Source: a virus. Taken from it: 34,659 bases of DNA. The notes beneath the pieces are model-generated. The model was not told the origin of the DNA, searched no databases, and worked only from the letters and a program-made list of their open reading frames with translations. The stretch covers positions 1-34,659 of IMG/VR virus record IMGVR_UViG_3300022918_000227. The stretch is one strand, 5' to 3'. Made by a program: the position numbers and the translations under genes. Below, one piece after another: positions 24,355 through 30,854 of the stretch (the stretch's first letter is position 1; every line of letters begins with the position of its first letter).

Positions 24355-25135
24355 GCTAATCCCGTCCACCGGCATGTCGGAAACCACCATGAGCCACGCG
24401 GCTCTGGATTTTATGGTGTTTGGCGAGGCCTATCTGTACGGCGTGCCCAATATGTTCGGGCACATCCTGGAGCTGCAGCACCTGCCTGCCATCAACATGC
24501 GCGTCCGGCTGGACGGTGGATTTGTGCGCCTGCTCGATGACGGCAAAGAAGAGGCTTTCGAGGCCCACGAGATCGTGCACATCTTCAACTATGACGTGGA
24601 ACAGAACGTATACGGGGTCCCGGAGTACCTTGGCGGTATCCAGGCGCTGCTGCTCAACGAGGCCGCAACATTGTTCCGCCGGCGCTACTACAACAACGGT
24701 GCCCACGCCGGCTACATCTTCTACACCAATGACCCGAACCTGACCGAGGATGACGAGGACGAGCTGCGCTCCCAAATGGCATCGAGCAAGGGCGTGGGTA
24801 ACTTTCGCAGTATGTTCGTCAACATCCCAGGCGGTGCTGAGAAGGCCATTCAGATCATTCCCGTGGGGGATTTCCAGGCTAAGGACGAGCTGGAGAAGGT
24901 CAAGAACATCACCCGCAACGACATTATCGCGGCGTGGCGCATGAACCCCGCCCTTGCCGGGATCATCCCTGAGAACTCAGCCGGGTTCGGAGACATCGAG
25001 AAGATCGATCGCGTGTACACCAGCAACGAAATCCGGCCCATCTGTCAGCTGTTCAACAAAGCCAATGAAGTGCTGCGGGAAGACCGGCGATTCAGCTGGC
25101 GCAAAATCCCCGAAGCATCCGAAACCACTGGATAA
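24092..25135 (+). CDS. portal protein (gpQ)
   Basis: 347 residues from MSKRKNRRPAKP; the ATG at 24092 is chosen over 24041 because the family starts with this basic, Pro-rich region and P2 gpQ has 344 residues. Matching stretches: FTFGAPEPVLQ, HHGAIPGFKRNLLLREL, YGVPEYLGGIQALLLNEAAT, LFRRRYYNNGAHAGYIFYTN and GGAEKAIQIIPVGDFQAKDE. The dodecamer forms the vertex through which DNA enters and leaves the head. Its beginning lies inside the run-on part of the terminase frame, and its ribosome site is weak, so it may depend on coupling to terminase translation. Confidence 0.92.
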   Translation: MSKRKNRRPAKPDPQQPAAPQQPMRMFTFGAPEPVLQDSLGHYIGVTASHDGRLYTPPVSRIGLAKLLRANAHHGAIPGFKRNLLLRELIPSTGMSETTMSHAALDFMVFGEAYLYGVPNMFGHILELQHLPAINMRVRLDGGFVRLLDDGKEEAFEAHEIVHIFNYDVEQNVYGVPEYLGGIQALLLNEAATLFRRRYYNNGAHAGYIFYTNDPNLTEDDEDELRSQMASSKGVGNFRSMFVNIPGGAEKAIQIIPVGDFQAKDELEKVKNITRNDIIAAWRMNPALAGIIPENSAGFGDIEKIDRVYTSNEIRPICQLFNKANEVLREDRRFSWRKIPEASETTG

Positions 25136-25214
25136 AACAACATGTTTTCGGGGGCAAAAAACTACTAACCGTGGCAAAATGATGCCATGCAAAAAAAGGA
25201 TTACGGAGGGGTAC

Positions 25215-25475
25215 ATGCGCGTCTACTGCACGGTCTGCAATAGCAAAGGAAAAATCCGAACAACCAGGGAACAGACGAAACAGTTTTCCAAGCTGTATTG
25301 CCTGTGCCTGAACACGGAATGCAACCACACGTGGGTGGCACACCTGACTTTTTCGCACTCACTTACTGCGCCAGTTCGCACACTGGAGACCCTGCTGCTT
25401 GATCAGTTGCGGGACATGCCTGTGTCGCAACAACAGCAGTTGATCGCCCAACTGGGGATACAGCCTGGCATCTGA
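25215..25475 (+). CDS. ogr: Ogr/Delta-type zinc-finger late activator
   Basis: 86 residues from the ATG at 25215, which has GGAGGGG at 25205-25211. Cysteines at 5, 8, 30 and 37 (CTVC and CLNTEC) with the surrounding GKIRTTREQTKQFSKLYCLC and CNHTWVAHLTFSHSL are the signature of the Ogr/Delta family. These proteins bind upstream of P2-type late promoters and contact the RNA polymerase alpha subunit to switch on capsid, tail and lysis genes. In P2 ogr follows the tail genes; here it follows the portal. It is a little longer than P2 Ogr (72) owing to a C-terminal helix rich in Gln. Confidence 0.9.
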   Translation: MRVYCTVCNSKGKIRTTREQTKQFSKLYCLCLNTECNHTWVAHLTFSHSLTAPVRTLETLLLDQLRDMPVSQQQQLIAQLGIQPGI

Positions 25476-25546
25476 CCGGGAACGAACCAACCCCGGCCCC
25501 CCCGCGCGAACCCCCTTCCCTGTTTGATTTCACTCCCTCCACTACC

Positions 25547-25565
25547 ATGCCTGCTCCGCAGGCAT
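25547..25565. repeat. perfect hairpin downstream of ogr
   Basis: ATGCCTGC (25547-25554), loop TCC, GCAGGCAT (25558-25565). An 8-base-pair stem 70 bases after the ogr stop. It has no T-run on either strand, so it is not a standard intrinsic terminator, but it may end transcription or protect the 3' end of the message. Confidence 0.45.
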
Positions 25566-25928
25566 AGTAAGCCGCCCCCCGATATCGAATGTTGACCCAT
25601 CAAGCTGCGCGGCGGAACCCGCGCAGCGGCCGGTGGTCTGACAACCTCGCACCCAAAAATCTCAGCCGCGCCGCTCGATCGTGCCCGCGATCGCCGCTCG
25701 CAAATTTCGATTGCACCTCGGCGCGCCCGATTACCGCTTTTGACGCCCGCTGGATCCCCGGCACCGTGTGCCGGGTATCCAGAGCTGGGTGCAGGGCACT
25801 GCCCTGCCGCTGGTGCGGGCGCGCAGCCCGCGATCCTCTGGAGAATTGAGCGAAGCGAGCTGAGCCCTTGGGCGAAGGCATCATAATGTACCCAACACAC
25901 AAGGCCTGTGGACACCTCGGAAGCCTCT

Positions 25929-25965
25929 TTTTATACCCATCGGGGGTGCTGAGAGGGGTATAAAA
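25929..25965. repeat. AT-rich inverted repeat downstream of repA
   Basis: TTTTATACCC (25929-25938) and GGGTATAAAA (25956-25965), a perfect 10-base inverted repeat with a 17-base spacer, in an otherwise GC-rich stretch. The AT content and DnaA-box-like arm suit an unwinding or initiator-binding element; alternatively it is a pair of divergent TATA-like promoter elements. Confidence 0.5.
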
Positions 25966-26162
25966 TTCCATTTAATTCAAAGGCCTTCTGGTTGCCCCGC
26001 TCTCGCGCCGGCGACGCAGACAAATCGCGCTGTAAATCAGACGGATACATGGCGGATTGCCGCTATGGTGATGCGCGGCTGAAGGTTGGGTGCTGAGGTA
26101 GGGTGTTTTTTCGACTGCCAGACGTAGCCTGGCCTCGCAGGGGATGCGATCGCTTCGGGGGG

Positions 26163-27068
26163 TTAGGTGTCCTTCTTGACCTGGACGTTGCGCAGCAGGC
26201 GTGCCATGGCGTCGTTTACGCCACCAGGCCTGCTATCGGGCTCTTGGGGAGCCCTGGTACGACCAGGAGAGTTGCCCTGCTCTGGCATCTCTCCCTGACT
26301 GTGAGCCACCTTGCGTGCCTCACTACGTTCCCAGTTGGTACGTGACTGCTCGCGCCGCAGGGCCTCCAGGGATGCCTTCTCTTGGCGCGCCAGGCGAAGC
26401 CCACTGATGTCGCGCAGCTCCTTTTCACGCTTCTTCAGCGCTGCCTTCTTCGCCCTGAACCAAAGGTACCGCACGCCGAGGTCAGCAAAAAACTTCTCCG
26501 TGAATCGCACCAGGACACGGGTACGCACCAGGTTAAGTCCGGCTTCGTCCTTTTCGTCCAGGCGGATCTTCTCGACACGCCGGTACACATAGTCAGCCAG
26601 CTCCATGCTTTGCAGCAGGCGGTTGAAGGACGCTGCAGAGACGCCGCTGTCCTCTGCGACACCGCATTGGGTGTTCAGGAAGAACTGCCCACGTTCGACG
26701 TCAAGCCACCCCATAACGCCTGTGGCCAGATCGAGGCGCAACAGCATCTGCTCGGCAACCTTGGCCAGCGCATCGAATTTCTCGGAGCGTGTGCGGCGGC
26801 CGCCATGGATGGTGTCCAGATCGCGCAAGTAGGTGCCGCGCAGGTCGCCGATTTGGCTTAGGCGCTTAAACGCCATCCGCAGTAGGGGGTTTTTGAGCTG
26901 CTGGCCAGTGAGCCGGCGCGGAGCGGAATAACGCGGTGCTCGGGCAGGCGATCGCAAAGCCGCGTGGGGATCTTTCTTGTCGCGATGCACAGCAGTAGGC
27001 CGACCCTTTTTGGGGCCGGCCTTGCGGTCGCTCGTTCGCGAGTTGATGTCCTTATCCGGCTGATTCAC
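26163..27068 (-). CDS. repA: plasmid-type replication initiator (IncFII RepA-like)
   Basis: 301 residues from a GTG start five bases after the upstream stop. The basic N-terminus (RKAGPKKGRPTAVHRDKKD) is followed by a domain with the layout of IncFII-type RepA: AEQMLLRLDLATGVMGWLDV (105-124), a winged-helix-like GVAEDSGVSAASFNRLLQSM (136-155), RTRVLVRFTEKFFADLGVRY (182-201), and a long basic helix AKKAALKKREKEL (207-219). Such proteins bind the origin, usually downstream of and acting mostly on their own gene copy, and load host replication factors. That fits the structured region downstream. No tyrosine/HUH endonuclease motif of P2 gene A is present. It is co-transcribed with the Cro-like regulator. 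Assignment rests on recognised pattern; a remote relative in another winged-helix initiator family is possible. Confidence 0.6.
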   Translation of the reverse strand: MNQPDKDINSRTSDRKAGPKKGRPTAVHRDKKDPHAALRSPARAPRYSAPRRLTGQQLKNPLLRMAFKRLSQIGDLRGTYLRDLDTIHGGRRTRSEKFDALAKVAEQMLLRLDLATGVMGWLDVERGQFFLNTQCGVAEDSGVSAASFNRLLQSMELADYVYRRVEKIRLDEKDEAGLNLVRTRVLVRFTEKFFADLGVRYLWFRAKKAALKKREKELRDISGLRLARQEKASLEALRREQSRTNWERSEARKVAHSQGEMPEQGNSPGRTRAPQEPDSRPGGVNDAMARLLRNVQVKKDT

Positions 27069-27073
27069 AGGCG

Positions 27074-27697
27074 CTAGTTCACCTGGTGCAGGGTAGGTTT
27101 CTGATGCTGCTCAAGCAGCACGTCTTCGGCACGCGAGCGCAGTTCGCAGCAGCGCGCTTCCACCGACCGAAGCGTGTCGACGAAGTCAGGTAGCTTTGCG
27201 ACGTCCTGGAAGTCGATGTGACCGTCTGCAAGTATCTCGCTGCCCAGGACCACTGTGTCGCCTAACCTGGCGACAAGCAGACCGAACGCCCCTAGGGGGT
27301 TGCCGTCACCATCCTGCTCGCGAGCACCAGTCAACCCATGACGGCTGGCCAGTTCGTTGATGCAATCGTCTTTGAAGTCGCCATCAAGAGCGTCTACCCA
27401 TGCCTCTTCCAGCCAGCACGGCAGATCCACCTCACCGTTGAGCCAGCGGCCAACGCGCCGCAACCAGGCCCCTGATGCTCTGAGAAACGCCGGCGCGTCG
27501 TTGCCCTTGGCCAACTCGTCAAAATCGGGCACGTCCTTGCTCACAGCTTTGCCTGGGACGATCCGATGCAGATTGCTGCTCAGCAGCTGGGCAAAGTCGT
27601 CCTGGCTGAAACCCGTGCGCGCGATCATCTCAACGGCATGGGCCACCAGCACCTGGTCACGGGACGTGGACATCTGTCCTGAAGTGGACGTGTTCAT
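27074..27697 (-). CDS. early phage protein of unknown function
   Basis: 207 residues, starting at an ATGA overlap with the Cro-like gene. An N-terminal helical part (VLVAHAVEMIARTGFSQDDF) is followed by WLRRVGRWLNGEVDLPCWLE and EAWVDALDGDFKDDCINELA, a pattern seen in early proteins next to cro in Pseudomonas phages, then a region around GNPLGAFGLLVARLGDTVVL and a charged C-terminal helix with two cysteines. No known catalytic motif. Lying between cro and repA in one operon suggests a role in replication or early regulation (a CII-like or Rep helper protein); this is context only. Confidence 0.6.
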   Translation of the reverse strand: MNTSTSGQMSTSRDQVLVAHAVEMIARTGFSQDDFAQLLSSNLHRIVPGKAVSKDVPDFDELAKGNDAPAFLRASGAWLRRVGRWLNGEVDLPCWLEEAWVDALDGDFKDDCINELASRHGLTGAREQDGDGNPLGAFGLLVARLGDTVVLGSEILADGHIDFQDVAKLPDFVDTLRSVEARCCELRSRAEDVLLEQHQKPTLHQVN

Positions 27698-27924
27698 GCA
27701 GCACTACTGCTTTTAGGCTGCACTGGCTCTAGGTCATCTTGAGCATTTGAAGGGAATGGACGTACCTCTTGAGCAACACAGGAGCCATCAGTTTCTACTG
27801 ACACTTCAATGTTGCGGCGCGTTTTAAGAGCTTTAGCGATAGATGCGGGTTTGCAGCCTAAAGCCCGAGCAACGCGGGCTTGCCCGACCTTCCTGACAAA
27901 GTCACTCAGCGATATTTTTTCCAT
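27694..27924 (-). CDS. Cro-like small DNA-binding regulator
   Basis: 76 residues from the ATG at 27924 (a GTG at 27933 is less likely; AGG lies about nine bases before the ATG). The first 40 residues form a compact helix-turn-helix: LSDFVRKVGQARVARALGCK and PASIAKALKTRRNI, as in Cro proteins; the rest is a disordered acidic, Pro/Ser-rich tail. It faces the repressor gene across a 148-base operator region, the classic Cro position, and should favour the lytic state by blocking repressor synthesis. Its promoter overlaps operator O1. Confidence 0.8.
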   Translation of the reverse strand: MEKISLSDFVRKVGQARVARALGCKPASIAKALKTRRNIEVSVETDGSCVAQEVRPFPSNAQDDLEPVQPKSSSAA

Positions 27925-27955
27925 GGCGTACACCTAAGGGGCATTGAACGGCCAG

Positions 27956-27984
27956 ATATTAGCCCCCGGCATACTCTAAATCAA
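27956..27984 (-). promoter_or_regulatory. early lytic promoter of cro-repA
   Basis: On the minus strand TTGATT (27984-27979), a 17-base spacer and TAATAT (27961-27956). Good sigma-70 match with ideal spacing, 32 bases before the Cro start. Operator O1 overlaps its -10 and spacer. Confidence 0.7.
27959..27973. promoter_or_regulatory. repressor operator O1
   Basis: TTAGCCCCCGGCATA, imperfect palindrome with TTAGCC/GGCWTA arms. It overlaps the -10 box of the cro-repA promoter, starting three bases inside it. Same 15-base pattern as O2 and O3. Confidence 0.65.
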
Positions 27985-28047
27985 CATTTATATACCGTAG
28001 GCATCGATTATTTCATTCGATAGAACCCTTGGGTAAACCCTTATTTA

Positions 28048-28062
28048 TTAGCCTGCGGCTTA
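28048..28062. promoter_or_regulatory. repressor operator O2
   Basis: TTAGCCTGCGGCTTA, the core of a longer near-perfect palindrome at 28045-28065 with arms TTATTAGCC and GGCTTATAA. It overlaps the -10 box of the repressor's own promoter, so the repressor should limit its own synthesis. Confidence 0.7.
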
Positions 28063-28066
28063 TAAT
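28061..28066 (+). promoter_or_regulatory. -10 box of the repressor promoter (leaderless message)
   Basis: A perfect TATAAT ends seven bases before the ATG at 28073, so transcription should begin at or next to the start codon. There is no ribosome site. No good -35 box is visible, suggesting activation or a weak promoter. Confidence 0.6.
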
Positions 28067-28072
28067 CAGCAC

Positions 28073-28795
28073 ATGACCTATACGAAAAAACCACTTCCTG
28101 CTGACCTCATGGCTGAATGCCAAGCCGCTCACGCGCTATTCCTTGCGAAAAAGAACGGTCTCAAACTTAACCAGAGGAAAATCGCAGATGCCGCTGGTAT
28201 CACCCCTGCCTCGGTGAACCATTATCTGAAAGGTATCAACGCCTTGAACGCCAGGTTCGCATCGGTGCTCGCGAGGTTGATTGAAGAACCAGTCGAAAGC
28301 TTCAGTCCGCGCTTGGCGGCGGAAATAGCAGAGCTAGCAGGCACCACGGGCCATTCAAATGTGGGCCCCATGCTGCAGCCGTATCGCGAAGCCAAGGAGT
28401 ACCCGCTAATAACGTGGGTCGACGCTGGCCAAGGTATCGAGTCATCAGCCAGTTACCCGTCGGGCATCTCTGACGAATGGCTGAGCTCTACAGAAAACGC
28501 CGGTCCAAAGGGCTACTGGTTGAGGGTCAAGGGCAAGTCCATGACCTCTGACACCCATCCTACTTTTCCAGAAGGGACCCCGATACTGATTCGCCCAGAA
28601 GGCTTCGATATCATCAGCGGGAAATTCTATGTTGCCCGCAACACGGTCAGTGGTGAGACGACATTCAAGCAGTACGCGATGGACGCAGGTGTTGGTTACC
28701 TGGTGCCCCTAAATCCCAGCTATCAGCCTGTTTTATTGGACAACAATTGGGAAATTATCGGTCGCGCGATCGACGCCAAAATCACTGGTATGTAG
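28073..28795 (+). CDS. CI-type self-cleaving prophage repressor (S24 peptidase)
   Basis: 240 residues. N-terminal helix-turn-helix at about 32-56 (LNQRKIADAAGITPASVNHY). C-terminal S24/LexA-type domain: cleavage site Ala118-Gly119 in WVDAGQG, catalytic Ser-156 in GKSMT and Lys-199 in TTFKQ, spaced 43 residues apart as in lambda CI. It should keep the prophage silent by binding the TTAGCC operators and cut itself when RecA is activated by DNA damage. It lies divergent to cro-repA and convergent with the second early operon. The message is probably leaderless, as for lambda cI from its maintenance promoter. All catalytic residues are present, so direct SOS induction is expected. Confidence 0.93.
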   Translation: MTYTKKPLPADLMAECQAAHALFLAKKNGLKLNQRKIADAAGITPASVNHYLKGINALNARFASVLARLIEEPVESFSPRLAAEIAELAGTTGHSNVGPMLQPYREAKEYPLITWVDAGQGIESSASYPSGISDEWLSSTENAGPKGYWLRVKGKSMTSDTHPTFPEGTPILIRPEGFDIISGKFYVARNTVSGETTFKQYAMDAGVGYLVPLNPSYQPVLLDNNWEIIGRAIDAKITGM

Positions 28796-28799
28796 CGGC

Positions 28800-29015
28800 T
28801 TAACCAGTCGGGGCCGGCATCAACTCCGGCAACTGGTCGGGTTGGCCGCAACAGTTCCAAGCCATCACCGCCATGTGCGCGAACTTGTACCCGGCGCTGA
28901 TCGGTAGCACCGGGCAACGCGCCAGTGAGCAACTGACGTACCAGCTGGTGTCGCAATCCTGAGCCAGCTGGGCCGCTGATTTACACCAGGGGCACGGTTG
29001 CAGGTTATTGGCCAT
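28800..29015 (-). CDS. Lar-like restriction alleviation zinc protein
   Basis: 71 residues from MANNLQPCPWC; a longer frame from 29222 overlaps the upstream gene and is rejected. Cys-8/Cys-11 (PCPWC) and Cys-29/Cys-34, with a final AVMAWN, match the Lar family, small zinc-binding proteins of prophages (Rac Lar) that lessen type I restriction. It is the last gene of the early operon and converges with the repressor gene five bases away. Family match is by pattern; the anti-restriction effect here is inferred. Confidence 0.65.
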   Translation of the reverse strand: MANNLQPCPWCKSAAQLAQDCDTSWYVSCSLARCPVLPISAGYKFAHMAVMAWNCCGQPDQLPELMPAPTG

Positions 29016-29017
29016 GT

Positions 29018-29359
29018 TCACGGCGACGTTTGGGCCACAGGTGCCACCACCTTGATACGCGGATGAATTCCGACCTTGGCCAGGTGCATCAGGCGAAATG
29101 CGGCCTGCTTGATCACCAGGGCATCGACCGATTCCCCCGCTGCCTGACACTGCCCAATGGCCTGCTGGTGGGTCGCGTGGATGTCGGCACGCCACTGCTC
29201 TGCTTCGGCTTCCGTTATCCATTCAATCACCACCAAGGACTTGAGCAAGGCGCGCGCCTCGGCGTAGTAGCGGGCGCGGTATTCGTTGGTGTTCTGACGA
29301 GCCAGATCACTCATCGCCCCTTCCAGCTGGTGCAGCAGTTGTTCTCGATGGGTAAACAT
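29018..29359 (-). CDS. early phage protein of unknown function
   Basis: 113 residues, mostly helical, with MFTHREQLLHQLEGAMSDLA at the start and a Trp-containing middle (VVIEWITEAEAEQWRADI). The C-terminal part has AFRLMHLAKVGIHPRIKVVA. It ends two bases before the Lar-like gene, so the two are one transcript. No motif recognised, no membrane segment. A weak GGAA precedes the start. Probably a small host-interaction protein, but no function can be given. Confidence 0.6.
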   Translation of the reverse strand: MFTHREQLLHQLEGAMSDLARQNTNEYRARYYAEARALLKSLVVIEWITEAEAEQWRADIHATHQQAIGQCQAAGESVDALVIKQAAFRLMHLAKVGIHPRIKVVAPVAQTSP

Positions 29360-29425
29360 GTCGAATTCCAGTCAGGCGCCGCCCTTCCGATATCGGAAGA
29401 GGTGGCTCAGATTATCGAAGGGGGG

Positions 29426-29986
29426 TTAAGCGGATTTACGTTGCTCGAGCACTGCCTGGCGAGCGGCTTCGAACTCACTCGAAACAATCTCGGTAGCACC
29501 GTCGACCTGGTCGCCACCGTCTTTGAGCTGGAAGCCCAGGTGCAAATAGACGACCCCGGCGAACTCGAAAAACACTCCACCGCTCAGCCAGACGCTTCCC
29601 CAATCGATACCGATTGATTTCCAGACGTCGTCCTTACTGATGCGTGCCGGACAGTGCTCTTCCCACAACGCGACAAGGCGTTCGTGCTCAGCTTTGATCG
29701 CTGCCCTGGCTTCCTTGGTTGAACCCTTTTCGGGTTTTGGAGCGTTGCGCAGGGCGCGATATCCGTATTCATCTGGACGACGCCAGTGAGCGTCCAGCTC
29801 GCGGCTGTCGCTGATCTTTACGCCACCTACATAGTTGTCGCCGCCGGAGTACATCGGAGAGCCAGGGCCGCCGAATATGTCCTTTAGGTTCTCGCGCTTT
29901 ACGTCGAACTCGGCGCGATTGGCATCCCACACCTGGATGGCTGCGAGAACGGCTGGAGCGGTCGTTTTGTAAAAGTAGCTGCTCAT
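29426..29986 (-). CDS. early phage protein of unknown function
   Basis: 186 residues from MSSYFYKTTAPAVLAAIQVW. The ATG at 29986 has AAGGAG at 30000-29995 and an ATGA overlap with the preceding stop, so the longer frame from 30091 is rejected. The sequence is soluble, with Gly/Ser-rich FGGPGSPMYSGGDNYVGGVK near residue 40, aromatic-rich middle (IGIDWGSVWLSGGVFFEFAG) and a C-terminal helix. I recall similar proteins in Pseudomonas prophage early regions but no function. Operon context suggests early expression on induction. Confidence 0.6.
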   Translation of the reverse strand: MSSYFYKTTAPAVLAAIQVWDANRAEFDVKRENLKDIFGGPGSPMYSGGDNYVGGVKISDSRELDAHWRRPDEYGYRALRNAPKPEKGSTKEARAAIKAEHERLVALWEEHCPARISKDDVWKSIGIDWGSVWLSGGVFFEFAGVVYLHLGFQLKDGGDQVDGATEIVSSEFEAARQAVLEQRKSA

Positions 29987-30369
29987 GACCGCAACTCCTT
30001 CTGGCGCTCTATGTCGATCTGATCGTAGAGCTTGTCGACCTTTTTCTCCTTCACCTTCAACGCCTCGTAGCGTTTGAAATGGTCCGTCCACGCCTTGCCG
30101 TATGGTTCCATCAAATCAAGAAGACGGAGCTTTTCTTCTAAGCAAGTCGTCTCATTGACCTGGAGAGCAAGCCGGTCACGCTCGGCAAAATCAATCCCAT
30201 CACTCCACCTGCTTTCAGCTTCAAACGCCGCGACAAGGTCGGCGGATTGCTGTGACCATCGCATGTAAAGGATTTCGCTACGCTTGGGCAACTGAATAAA
30301 CTGAGTCCGAACCCAGGCTAGCAGTTCGTCCTTAGTCAGCTCGTCCAGGATATCTTTCTGGCGGGTCAT
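29983..30369 (-). CDS. early phage protein of unknown function, helical
   Basis: 128 residues, almost all predicted helix and highly charged, with a C-terminal stretch of Lys/Glu (KVKEKKVDKLYDQIDIERQK) likely to form a coiled coil. It starts and ends at ATGA overlaps with its neighbours, so it is firmly part of the early operon. No catalytic or DNA-binding motif recognised. Confidence 0.6.
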   Translation of the reverse strand: MTRQKDILDELTKDELLAWVRTQFIQLPKRSEILYMRWSQQSADLVAAFEAESRWSDGIDFAERDRLALQVNETTCLEEKLRLLDLMEPYGKAWTDHFKRYEALKVKEKKVDKLYDQIDIERQKELRS

Positions 30370-30632
30370 GGCGTCTTCACCTGATTAACACCTGGTGGTG
30401 CGCTGTGAACTACTATATGGCCCTGTCCGATCTTGAAGTTCTTGATCACTGCGATGCACACGTTCCAGGCCTCGCGTGCCACCGCTTCGCCCGCCTCCAC
30501 TACGTTGCCCTGGTCGTCGATAATTGCCAGACGCGCAGGTCGGCCATCCGCTGTGGTGAACTTGTAGCCGCTGGTGACGTTGGCAGCTATCCGGCCATTC
30601 TCCAGGGTGCCTGTCTCTGGGATACCAATCAT
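30366..30632 (-). CDS. small early phage protein of unknown function
   Basis: 88 residues from MIGIPETGTLENGRIAANVT. The ATG at 30632 overlaps the previous stop as ATGA; the longer frame from 30785 overlaps another gene and is basic and low-complexity, so rejected. Beta-rich (KFTTADGRPARLAIIDDQGN) then a helix with one Trp and one Cys, ending in strands (GHIVVHSAPPG). No known family. Confidence 0.6.
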   Translation of the reverse strand: MIGIPETGTLENGRIAANVTSGYKFTTADGRPARLAIIDDQGNVVEAGEAVAREAWNVCIAVIKNFKIGQGHIVVHSAPPGVNQVKTP

Positions 30633-30841
30633 GGCCGTGCTCCTTGTTCTACTGGGTCTGTGTATTTGTTTACGATCAGCGCGATGGTGTTTGCGTGCGA
30701 TGAGCGATCGATCTGGGCGCTGTCGATAGCGCGCCAGTTTTCGGACTGGATAGCGGAATCGATTTCCACGTTTGCGCTCCTCCAACCGGATACGCTGCGC
30801 GAGAGAAGTTGCCTGTCTTGCTCTGAAAATTCGAAAGTCAT
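30629..30841 (-). CDS. small early phage protein of unknown function
   Basis: 70 residues from MTFEFSEQDRQLLSRSVSGW. Two ATGs lie six bases apart; the ribosome site AGGAGG leaves only two bases before the first (30847) but eight before the second (30841), so the second is preferred. Helical, with no membrane segment and no motif. Overlaps the next gene by four bases and follows the membrane protein gene by 13 bases. Confidence 0.55.
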   Translation of the reverse strand: MTFEFSEQDRQLLSRSVSGWRSANVEIDSAIQSENWRAIDSAQIDRSSHANTIALIVNKYTDPVEQGARP

Positions 30842-30854
30842 AGTCATGCCCTCC

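Larger units (their letters stand above)
25476..26162. other. structured non-coding region; candidate origin (oriR) and/or cos
   Basis: 687 bases without a supportable gene between ogr and the end of repA. Strong stems: 25604-25627 (GCTGCGCGG/CCGCGCAGC, 9 base pairs), 25750-25782 (CCCGGCAC/GTGCCGGG extended by GGAT/ATCC), 25791-25807 (GCAGGGC/GCCCTGC) and 25815-25831 (GCGGGC/GCCCGC). An AT-rich inverted repeat follows at 25929-25965; its left arm, TTATACCCA, differs at one base from the DnaA-box consensus. In IncFII-type plasmids the origin lies just downstream of repA, and in P2 cos lies just before the portal gene, so both kinds of site are expected here. Neither can be pinned down from sequence alone. 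Confidence 0.5.

Noticed and set aside
25547-25565. Intrinsic terminator after ogr
   Set aside because: The hairpin is perfect but no T-run follows on either strand.
25604-25831. Regular hairpins as a possible CRISPR array
   Set aside because: The stems differ in sequence and there are no equal repeats or spacers.
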